The notes under the pieces are model-generated. The model had not been told where the DNA came from, ran no database searches, and saw nothing but the letters and a program-made list of their open reading frames with translations. Made by a program: the position numbers and the translations under genes. A DNA stretch of 64,000 nucleotides, taken from NCBI RefSeq assembly GCF_963678635.1, contig NC_087068.1:312001-376000 (forward strand). Direction: 5' to 3'. This document shows, piece by piece, positions 23,701-35,700 of the stretch. The DNA comes from Symsagittifera roscoffensis (taxonomy: Eukaryota; Xenacoelomorpha; Acoela; Convolutidae). The first letter of the stretch is position 1. Each line of letters begins with the position of its first letter.

Positions 23701-26700
23701 CGTTTCTGCGCTTTGAAAATCTTTTTCGTGTAATTTGTCTTTGCTTACTTAAAATTTTTCTTTTTATTGTTTGACGTTTTGTGCGAATATATCCGATTGT
23801 TTGTTTATGCGGTGTAATTACAAGATCGTATGTTTCGTTATTTATTTTACAATTGTGTAGTACGATTGTTTGTTTATTTCCTAAATTGTTCAGTGAAATA
23901 AGTTTTAGGATGAAGTGTGCAAGGTTGTTATTAGTGATTTTAAAATTCTAGACTGTTAGTCCTTACGATTTTTTTGTTAGCCTAAATTTGGTCTTTTATG
24001 TAGGGTTGGAAAGAAAAGTATATCGATTCCGAAGTATGATTTTTTACTTTCTCGTGGCTAGTCTAAGTTAAGGTGTTAACTTACTTAATCTTACTTAGGG
24101 ATAGTGATTGTGTTCAAGGGTTGGAGAATAGTAAATCGATCCACAAGTTTCAGGTATATTTAGAACACAGGTAGTTCGTTAGATACTATTTTAATACTTA
24201 CTAAGATTTAAGGTTTAGCCTGGGTCAGGTAAGGGAGGGGATTAAGTGAAGGATAAGTAACCGAAGTTCTTCACTGTGTAGCTTAATTTGAATGTTTAGT
24301 GTGATTGAAAAACTTCCTATAGTCCTAGGTCTTTTAAAAAGGGTTGGCTTGTGAATCGACGTTTGAGGTCGTTAGACACTTTATTATTGGGTGGGGGAGA
24401 ACAAAATTGTTCTTTTTGATCCAAGGATAGGCCTTGATGATCAGTTTATAATGTTCAATGATATAAAGTGAATTTAATTTAATTTTTAATGGAGATCCAA
24501 GGGAAGCCTTGGTGATCTATTTTAAGATTGAATAATTTGAGATGAAAGAAAGATAAAAAGTTAGATAAGGTTTTAAAGATAAATGAAATTTATTTGATAA
24601 AAATTTTAGTGTTTGATGACGTTAGTGGTTTAATGTTTGCTATTATGTTTAGGTGATGAAGCGGGGGATGCCAGGATGATTTATATATACTAACAATTTT
24701 TGATCATGTCAACTATTTTTTAATTTTTCTTTTAATAATTATATTTTTCAGATCTCTTTTTCAATTTTACTGCAGATTTAGAGGAAAAGATTTGAGATGT
24801 TTTTATAATTCGTTATTGTACATTAGTAAATAGGATTTAGCGCCTGTAGTAATCATTGAAGATTTTTCTTCAAGGGTTCTATGTTTGCAAATAAAAATCT
24901 AATTTCTTTGTTAATAAAATTCTAAATATAAAAGTTTGGTCTGGCTTTTGCCGTACGACCATGAAACTTAATGGTAAGTTCCTTCGTAGTCGTAGATCGT
25001 CTTGTCCGAGGTCTCCTTCTAATGCCTGGTAGTTCTATTATTGTGCGGAATAGCGGTTCTGATCTATTGAGTCGTAGAGACATTTCAATTAGATAATTAT
25101 CATGTAACATTTTTGATAATATTTTTGTCTAATTCTAATCTATCTGTTAGTTCTAAACTAATTTGTTTTTTAAGGTCTTGATCGAAAATTATGGTCGCAC
25201 CAGATGAGTTAGGTTCGAGGTGTAACTCATAGAGTAATTTCGGATAGGGTACACCGTCTGCTCGTCACGCTATCTTTTTTTCGGCCGGATAGATTCGTGC
25301 AACTGCTTAAGCTAATACCGATCCTAATCTTACTCTTTTATCTACTAGTCTCAGGGTGTTTAACTAGTCTCTGCTAGGCTCAATAGATCTAGAGTATACT
25401 GGCTTATTGCGATTGCTAAAGTTCTCTTGGAGAGGTAACTAATTTCTAAGTTAAATTCAAATCTCTCGGGTGCTGAAATTACAAGTAAATTCAGCACTTA
25501 CAAATAAGTGGATTGTTAGTTAGATGGATCGTGATTGGTTAATATTTAATATTTTATAGAGATATAGTTTATATCTGGTTCCAATATGGACTTTGCTAGG
25601 ATTTTTACATCGTTTAGAACAATTTATATGAGTATAACCCAGCTGACAAATATAAGTGTGATTTAGGAGCAATCTTCTAGGTCGTTATTTTGAAAGAGTT
25701 TGGATATATATATTTTTTAAACAATAATAAAAGTACAAACTAGAAAACAAAAAAGCTAGATTCCACGTCGTTAAATTCCAATATCATTAACTAACTGGGT
25801 TCAATCAAGATCATAAAAGGTACTAAATTAGAGGTCAACCAAAGTTGGCAAGAGAGCCGAAGGTTAAAACCTCCTGTCAGGAATGGGATGGAATTGATTG
25901 ACAGATAAATAAGTGAACATAAACTGAATCAATTGAGTGAACTAGTTTAATCACTATGACACTAACGAACGTGCCAAGAGACATTAATATCATCATGGGC
26001 AAAAACGTATTGCACAGTTTGCATGACAAACTTGCCTCAACCAAAAAGTTGATTAGATCTCTACTCATTACATTTGCGGGACATCAACAGATCAAACTGG
26101 GCTGTTTTTGTCTCGCGGGTGCGATTTGTTTGGCATATCAAAAATTAACTATCCATTTGCTATTTTACCAATCTGATCTCGACTGCACTTCGAAACCAAC
26201 GATCACTGTCCAAGGTTGATAGATCGTGAGCGATGGGTCGACTACTTTTTTAAGCGACGTCAAAAACATCTTCCAAGCAAGCTTCTCTGTGAAACCAGAG
26301 ACAAACATTTCAGATTAATTTGAAGAGCAGAAAAATTGCAATTCTTATTTTTTAACAAGGATAGCCGTTTCATGTGTCGGTATCTCAGAAGATTCCAGTC
26401 ACTCACATGTGACTTTGTGCGAGCAGGGAAGGAAATAGACAAAAAAATTCCTCATTAGACAACTATTATTTAACTGAATAAAAGCTGAACCAAAATCTAA
26501 TTTGAAACGTTTCTATTGAAACTGCAAAAAAATCAAAAAATAACGTTTATTAATTTTTTTCAAGCTACCTTTTTAAAATAAAAAGTTTATAAGATTTTTC
26601 GTGGTGTTTCGTTTTCGAAAATTTTCATGGTGTGAAACTGCTAATCGAAAGTTTAAAAAAGAATTATTTAGGCTAAAAGATCATTTTTTAGGTTTAATAA

Positions 26701-29700
26701 ATGTTTTACGCACTCTATTCGCTCGCTTTACTCTAGAAGTTAGACTGAAAAGCAAAAAAAAAAGTTTTTGTCGACATCGAGAAGTATTATTATGAATTAT
26801 TTATATCATTCAAACCACTTCTATTAGAGCTTTAATATGATATATCCCCGGGTTGACAAAAATGCCTATCATACAATTTTCATATATGAAAAAAAGTTTA
26901 TCATACAATTTCATAGAGCAAAAGTAAGTGTATGAAAATAACAATAAGCATTTTTTCCATAATATGAAATTGTATTATAAGAATTTTTTCCATACTATGA
27001 AATTGTATGACAAGCATTTTTTCCATTAATGAAAATTCAAAAATTTTTATTGTTTGGAAATTTATTGTTTCAACCGAACAATTAACCAAGGATTTTTTGT
27101 CATAAGAAAACCCAGAGTGTAACCGGCAATTACCACAGAGGTAAACTGCATTTGGTGATTTTAGCTATGAATTTTAATTGTAACGTTTTAACATGGAAGT
27201 ATATACCTAAAAAGTAACTTTTTGGATGCGGGTAGATAATTTTTAGCTGAAAAACTTTAGTGGTTCAGAAAATAAGCCTGTTTTTTCTTCAAATTTAATT
27301 TGATCTTAGCAAATGAAACAAAAGATAATAATCGAGTTTTCAAAAAAAGAACACTTTCTTGTGATTTTTGGACTTTTTGTGTGAAAAGCTCATCCTGGAC
27401 TACGTTATTATCACAAAAAGTCAAATTTTGCATGCTAATTTTTTTTTCGTAAAATTTATGTGATAGCACAAAAGCAAGTTTGCAGCCAAAATAGGGATTA
27501 AAATTTTTTTCCCTCAATTTTTTGTTTTTGTATATGAAAAAAAATGCATATCATACAATTTTCATTTATGAAAATTTTATGATAAGCTTTTTTCTGTCCG
27601 AATTTAAAAATATGTTTTTGATTGTCAAAATGCCCTCTATCATCGATATTATTATTTATATCTATTTCAAACTACCCAGACACGTTTTTTGGTGATTTTT
27701 GAAAAAAAGTTTTCTATGACATAATGAATATCTAATTATTTTCATACATGAAAATTGTGATAAGCATTTCTATCAAAAAATTCAAATCGTTTTTTTAATG
27801 ACCAGAAAGCTTCAAAAAAGGCAATTAGACCAAAAATGTTCATTAAAAATTTTAAAACACTTTTTAATTTTGTATGAATTTTCAATGATCAGCATTTTTT
27901 CCATAAATTTCATATATGAAACTGTATGACAAGCATTTTTCTTCTATGAACGTCAACCCTGGTCGCTCGATCTTTTTTGATCATTATTTGTTGTACCTTA
28001 TTAGCATGCAGGCTGGAAAAAACTTTCAAACATTGCTCAAAATAACTAAAACACACCGGCCGAAGACAAAACTGCTGCCGACTTTCACTGGTTGTAACAA
28101 AACACTCATTGTATTATGTCTTCTACGTGAGTGGAATAGAGTTTGAACAAACAGACTTTCTTTGTATTTCAGGAGGAAAGTGACGTGGGCAGTTATGGCT
28201 CAGCAGACGTGCATGTGCCCCCCGTGATAGTGTCCAAGACGAGGTCTAACCAGTCTGCCCCCTTCAATGCCCCCCTCTCTAGTCCCACTGTCTCATTCAC
28301 CACACCCTCTCTCCACAAACACCACCCTCTCGCCACTCTACGCATACAGGTACAACTACTCCCCTCTCTAGTCCCACTGACTCATCCACCACACCCTCTC
28401 TCCACAAACACCACCCTCTCGCCACTCTACGCATACAGGTACAACTACTACCATCTCTAGTCCCACTGACTCATTCACCACACCCTCTCTCCACAAACAC
28501 CACCCTCTCGCCACTCTACGCATACAGGTACAACTACTCCCCTCTCTAGTCCCACTGTCTCATTCACCACACCCTCTCTCCACAAACACCACCCTCTCGC
28601 CACTCTACGCATACAGGTACAACTACTCCCCTCTCTAGTCCCACTGTCTCATTCACCACACCCTCTCTCCACAAACACCACCCTCTCGCCACTCTACGCA
28701 TACAGGTACAACTACTCCCCTCTCTAGTCCCACTGACTCATTCGCCACACCCTCTCTCCACAAACACCACCCTCTCGCCACTCTACGCATACAGGTACAA
28801 CTACTACCCTCTCTAGTCCCACTGACTCATTCGCCACACCCTCTCTCCACAAACACCACCCTCTCGCCACTCTACGCATACAGGTACAACTACTCCCCTC
28901 TCTAGTCCCACTGTCTCATTCACCACACCCTCTCTCCACAAACACCACCCTCTCGCCACTCTACGCATACAGGTACAACTACTCCCCTCTCTAGTCCCAC
29001 TGACTCATTCGCCACACCCTCTCTCCACAAACACCACCCTCTCGCCACTCTACGCATACAGGTACAACTACTCCCCTCTCTAGTCCCACTGTCTCATTCA
29101 CCACACCCTCTCTCCACAAACACCACCCTCTCGCCACTCTACGCATACAGGTACAACTACTCCCCTCTCTAGTCCCACTGTCTCATTCACCACACCCTCT
29201 CTCCACAAACACCACCCTCTCGCCACTCTACGCATACAGGTACAACTACTCCCCTCTCTAGTCCCACTGTCTCATTCACCACACCCTCTCTCCACAAACA
29301 CCACCCTCGCCACTCTACGCATATAGGTACAACTACTCCCCTCTCTAGTCCCACTGTCTCATTCACCACACCCTCTCTCCACAAACACCACCCTCTCGCC
29401 ACTCTACGCATACAGGTACAACTACTCCCCTCTCTAGTCCCACTGACTCATTCGCCACACCCTCTCTCCACAAACACCACCCTCTCGCCACTCTACGCAT
29501 ACAGGTACAACTACTCCCCTCTCTAGTCCCACTGTCTCATTCACCACACCCTCTCTCCACAAACACCACCCTCTCGCCACTCTACGCATACAGGTACAAC
29601 TACTCCCCTCTCTAGTCCCACTGTCTCATTCACCACACCCTCTCTCCACAAACACCACCCTCTCGCCACTCTACGCATACAGGTACAACTACTCCCCTCT

Positions 29701-32700
29701 CTAGTCCCACTGTCTCATTCACCACACCCTCTCTCCACAAACACCACCCTCGCCACTCTACGCATATAGGTACAACTACTCCCCTCTCTAGTCCCACTGT
29801 CTCATTCACCACACCCTCTCTCCACAAACACCACCCTCTCGCCACTCTACGCATACAGGTACAACTACTCCCCTCTCTAGTCCCACTGTCTCATTCACCA
29901 CACCCTCTCTCCACAAACACCACCCTCGCCACTCTACGCATATAGGTACAACTACTCCCCTCTCTAGTCCCACTGTCTCATTCACCACACCCTCTCTCCA
30001 CAAACACCACCCTCTCGCCACTCTACGCATACAGGTACAACTACTCCCCTCTCTAGTCCCACTGTCTCATTCACCACACCCTCTCTCCACAAACACCACC
30101 CTCTCGCCACTCTACGCATATAGGTACAACTACTCCCCTCTCTAGTCCCACTGTCTCATTCACCACACCCTCTCTCCACAAACACCACCCTCTCGCCACT
30201 CTACGCATACAGGTACAACTACTCCCCTCTCTAGTCCCACTGTCTCATTCACCACACCCTCTCTCCACAAACACCACCCTCGCCACTCTACGCATATAGG
30301 TACAACTACTCCCCTCTCTAGTCCCACTGTCTCATTCACCACACCCTCTCTCCACAAACACCACCCTCTCGCCACTCTACGCATACAGGTACAACTACTC
30401 CCCTCTCTAGTCCCACTGTCTCATTCACCACACCCTCTCTCCACAAACACCACCCTCTCGCCACTCTACGCATATAGGTACAACTACTCCCCTCTCTAGT
30501 CCCACTGTCTCATTCACCACACCCTCTCTCCACAAACACCACCCTCTCGCCACTCTACGCATACAGGTACAACTACTCCCCTCTCTAGTCCCACTGTCTC
30601 ATTCACCACACCCTCTCTCCACAAACACCACCCTCGCCACTCTACGCATATAGGTACAACTACTCCCCTCTCTAGTCCCACTGTCTCATTCACCACACCC
30701 TCTCTCCACAAACACCACCCTCTCGCCACTCTACGCATACAGGTACAACTACTACCCTCTCTAGTCCCACTGACTCATTCACCACACCCTCTCTCCACAA
30801 ACACCACCCTCTCGCCACTCTACGCATACAGGTACAACTACTACCCTCTCTAGTCCAACTGACTCATTCACCACACCCCCTCTCCACAAACACCACCCTC
30901 TCGCCACTCTACGCATACAGGTACAACTACTACCCTCTCTAGTCCCACTGACTCATTCACCACACCATCTCTCCACAAACACCACCCTCTCGCCACTCTA
31001 CGCATACAGGTACAACTACTACCCTCTCTAGTCCCACTGACTCATTCACCAAACCCTCTCTCCACAAACACCACCCTCTCGCCACTCTACGCATACAGGT
31101 ACAACTACTACCATCTCTAGTCCAACTGACTCATTCACCACACCCCCTCTCCACAAACACCACCCTCTCGCCACTCTACGCATACAGGTACAACTACTAC
31201 CCTCTCTAGTTCCACTGACTCATTCACCACACCCTCTCTCCACAAACACCACCCTCTCGCCACTCTACGCATACAGGTACAACTACTCCCCTCTCTAGTC
31301 CCACTGACTCATTCACCACACCCTCTCTCCACAAACACCACCCTCTCGCCACTCTACGCATACAGGTACAACTACTACCCTCTCTAGTCCCACTGACTCA
31401 TCCACCACACCCTCTCTCCACAAACACCACCCTCTCGCCACTCTACGCATACAGGTACAACTACTACCATCTCTAGTCCCACTGACTCATTCACCACACC
31501 CTCTCTCCACAAACACCACCCTCTCGCCACTCTACTCGTACAGGTACAACTACTACCCTCTCTAGTCCAACTGACTCATTCACCACACCCTCTCTCCACA
31601 AACACCACCCTCTCGCCACTCTACGCATACAGGTACAACTAATACCCTCTCTAGTCCCACTGACTCATTCACCACACCCTCTCTCCACAAACACCACCCT
31701 CTCGCCACTCTACGCATACAGGTACAACTACTACCCTCTCTAGTCCCACTGTCTCATTCACCACACCCTCTCTCCACAAACACCACCCTCTCGCCACTCT
31801 ACGCATACAGGTACAACTACTACCCTCTCTAGTCCCACTGACTCATTCACCACACCCTCTCTCCACAAACACCACCCTCTCGCCACTCTACGCATACAGG
31901 TACAACTACTACCCTCTCTAGTCCCACTGACTCATTCACCACACCCTCTCTCCACAAACACCACCCTCTCGCCACTCTACGCATACAGGTACAACTACTA
32001 CCCTCTCTAGTCCAACTGACTCATTCACCACACCCCCTCTCCACAAACACCACCCTCTCGCCACTCTACGCATACAGGTACAACTACTACCCTCTCTAGT
32101 CCCACTGACTCATTCACCACACCCTCTCTCCACAAACACCACCCTCTCGCCACTCTACGCATACAGGTACAACTACTACCCTCTCTAGTCCCACTGACTC
32201 ATTCACCACACCCTCTCTCCACAAACACCACCCTCTCGCCACTCTACGCATACAGGTACAACTACTACCCTCTCTAGTCCCACTGACTCATTCACCACAC
32301 CCTCTCTCCACAAACACCACCCTCTCGCCACTCTACGCATACAGGTACAACTACTACCCTCTCTAGTCCCACTGACTCATTCACCACACCCTCTCTCCAC
32401 AAACACCACCCTCTCGCCACTCTACTCATACAGGTACAACTACTACCCTCTCTAGTCCAACTGACTCATTCACCACACCCTCTCTCCACAAACACCACCC
32501 TCTCGCCACTCTACGCATACAGGTACAACTACTACCCTCTCTAGTCCCACTGACTCATTCACCACACCCTCTCTCCACAAACACCACCCTCTCGCCACTC
32601 TACGCATACAGGTACAACTACTACCCTCTCTAGTCCCACTGTCTCATTCACCACACCCTCTCTCCACAAACACCACCCTCTCGCCACTCTACGCATACAG

Positions 32701-35700
32701 GTACAACTACTACCCTCTCTAGTCCCACTGACTCATTCACCACACCCTCTCTCCACAAACACCACCCTCTCGCCACTCTACGCATACAGGTACAACTACT
32801 ACCCTCTCTAGTCCCACTGACTCATTCACCACACCCTCTCTCCACAAACACCACCCTCTCGCCACTCTACGCATACAGGTACAACTACTACCCTCTCTAG
32901 TCCAACTGACTCATTCACCACACCCCCTCTCCACAAACACCACCCTCTCGCCACTCTACGCATACAGGTACAACTACTACCCTCTCTAGTCCCACTGACT
33001 CATTCACCACACCCTCTCTCCACAAACACCACCCTCTCGCCACTCTACGCATACAGGTACAACTACTACCCTCTCTAGTCCCACTGACTCATTCACCACA
33101 CCCTCTCTCCACAAACACCACCCTCTCGCCACTCTACGCATACAGGTACAACTACTACCCTCTCTAGTCCAACTGACTCATTCACCACACCCCCTCTCCA
33201 CAAACACCACACTCTCGCCACTCTACGCATACAGGTACAACTACTACCCTCTCTAGTCCCACTGACTCATTCACCACACCATCTCTCCACGAACACCACC
33301 CTCTCGCCACTCTACGCATACAGGTACAACTACTACCCTCTCTAGTCCCACTGACTCATTCACCACACCCTCTCTCCACAAACACCACCCTCTCGCCACT
33401 CTACGCATACAGGTACAACTACTACCCTCTCTAGTCCAACTGACTCATTCACCACACCCTCTCTCCAGAAACACCACCCTCTCGCCACTCTACGCATACA
33501 GGTACAACTACTACCCTCTCTAGTCCCACTGACTCATTCACCACACCCTCTCTCCACAAACACCACCCTCTCGCCACTCTACGCATACAGGTACAACTAC
33601 TACCCTCTCTAGTCCAACTGACTCATTCACCACACCCCCTCTCCACAAACACCACCCTCTCGCCACTCTACGCATACAGGTACAACTACTACCCTCTCTA
33701 GTCCCACTGACTCATTCACCACACCCTCTCTCCACAAACACCACCCTCTCGCCACTCTACGCATACATGTACAACTACTACCCTCTCTAGTCCCACTGAC
33801 TCATTCACCACACCCTCTCTCCACAAACACCACCCTCTCGCCACTCTACGCATACAGATACAACTACTACCCTCTCTAGTCCAACTGACTCATCCACCAC
33901 ACCCTCTCTCCACAAACACCACCCTCTCGCCACTCTACGCATACAGATACAACTACTACCCTCTCTAGTCCCACTGACACATTCACCACACCCTCTCTCC
34001 ACAAACACCACCCTCTCGCCACTCTACGCATACAGGTACAACTACTACCCTCTCTAGTCCAACTGACTCATTCACCACACCCCCTCTCCACAAACACCAC
34101 CCTCTCGCCACTCTACGCATACAGGTACAACTACTACCCTCTCTAGTCCCACTGACTCATTCACCACACCCTCTCTCCACAAACACCACCCTCTCGCCAC
34201 TCTAGGCATACAGGTACAACTAATACCCTCTCTAGTCCCACTGACTCATTCACCACACCCTCTCTTCACAAACCCCACCCTCTCGCCACTCTACGCATAT
34301 AGGTACAACTACTACCCTCTCTAGTCCAACTGACTCATTCACCACACCCCCTCTCCACAAACACCACCCTCTCGCCACTCTACGCATACAGGTACAACTA
34401 CTACCCTCTCTAGTCCCACTGACTCATTCACCACACCCTCTCTCCACAAACACCACCCTCTCGCCACTCTACGCATACAGGTACAACTACTACCCTCTCT
34501 AGTCCCACTGACTCATTCACCACACCCTCTCTCCACAAACACCACCCTCTCGCCACTCTACGCAAACAGGTACAAATACTACCCTCTCTAGTCCCACTGA
34601 CTCATTCACCACACCCTCTCTCCACAAACACCACCCTCTCGCCATTCTACGCATACAGGTACAACTACTACCCTCTCTAGTCCAACTGACTCATTCACCA
34701 CACCCCCTCTCCACAAAAACCACCCTCTCGCCACTCTACGCATACAGGTACAACTACTACCCTCTCTAGTCCCACTGACTCATTCACCACACCCTCTCTC
34801 CACAAACACCACCCTCTCGCAACTCTACGCATACAGGTACAACTACTACCCTCTCTAGTCCCACTGACTCATTCACCACACCCTCTCTCCACAAACACCA
34901 CCCTCTCGCCACTCTACGCATACAGGTACAACTACTACCCTCTCTAGTCCCACTGACTCATTCACCACACCCTCTCTCCACAAACACCACCCTCTCGCCA
35001 CTCTACGCGTACAGGTACAACTAATACCCTTTCTAGTCCCACTGTCTCATTGACCACACCCTCTCTCCACAAATACCACCCTCTCGCCACTCTACGCACA
35101 CAAGTACAACTACTCCCCTCTCTAGTCCCACTGTCTCATTCACCACACCCTCTCTCCACAAACACCACCTTCTCGCCACTCTACGCATACAGGTACAACT
35201 ACTACCCTCTCTAGTCCCACTGTCTCATTCACCACACCCTCTCTCCACAAACACCACCCTCTCGCCACTGTACGCATACAGGTACAACTACTCCCCACCG
35301 AAAAGTGAGTTTGGTGAAAAATAGTAGGATCTCCGATCCTACAGTCTTCATTTCAATCTATTATTCTCCCGGTAAAAGATTTAGCTTTTCCTTAACCTAT
35401 CAAGTTACCATAGTCTATTTGCAGTCCGAGCTCTTCAGTTGGAATTGACAAACCAATCTTTTGACCTACTTAGCAATCACTCAACGTTAAGCTGAAATAC
35501 TGACCGCAGTACTCTCTCCTAATATAAAGCCGCTTTCTGGCCCGATACCTAACAATCGGTTACTACATCTTTGAGGTTGTAAAAACAGGCTTTATGAACC
35601 ATAGACTCCTCCATAAATAGAAAATCGTGTTTCGCACGAAAAGGTTACTTTCTTAGGAGCAACTGAGAGTCTAGGAAAACAATCTAGTCCATTTTGAAAA

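Larger units (their letters stand above)
5756..25583 (-). mobile_element. Giant Ty3/gypsy LTR retrotransposon with env-like gene, decayed
   Basis: Direct LTRs at 5756-6165 and 25205-25583 start TG and end CA on the plus strand, and ATAT flanks both ends as a 4-bp target duplication (5752-5755, 25584-25587). Minus-strand order is pre-gag, gag, protease, RT, RNase H, integrase, small membrane ORF, env-like, 3' ORF(s). RNase H before integrase is the Ty3/gypsy order. At ~19.8 kb it is far longer than typical 5-9 kb elements. I count roughly 15-20 mismatches plus one ~33-bp indel between LTRs, so the insertion is old; stops and frameshifts occur in every gene. It sits antisense in the intron between host exons 1 and 2. 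Confidence 0.93.
28267..35290. repeat. Satellite 2: 89-bp exon-derived array, about 79 copies
   Basis: The unit runs from CCCCTCTCTAGTCCC through CGCATACAG and GTACAACTACT. The first copy is the 3' end of exon 28173-28349 plus its splice donor. GT donors follow every 89 bp from 28350 to 35282, with five 87-bp units (CACCCTCGCC instead of CACCCTCTCGCC) near 29309, 29750, 29929, 30286 and 30636: 78 units account exactly for 6932 bp. Most copies keep CATACAG|GTACAA. The last unit is followed by unique sequence after 35290. Open frames on the minus strand in this block are repeat artefacts. Confidence 0.97.

Noticed and set aside
29187-30738. Five identical 74-codon minus-strand frames with WCLWREGVV motifs
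   Set aside because: They are read through the 89/87-bp satellite and exist only because of its unit length; the repeat's coding sense is the plus-strand exon.
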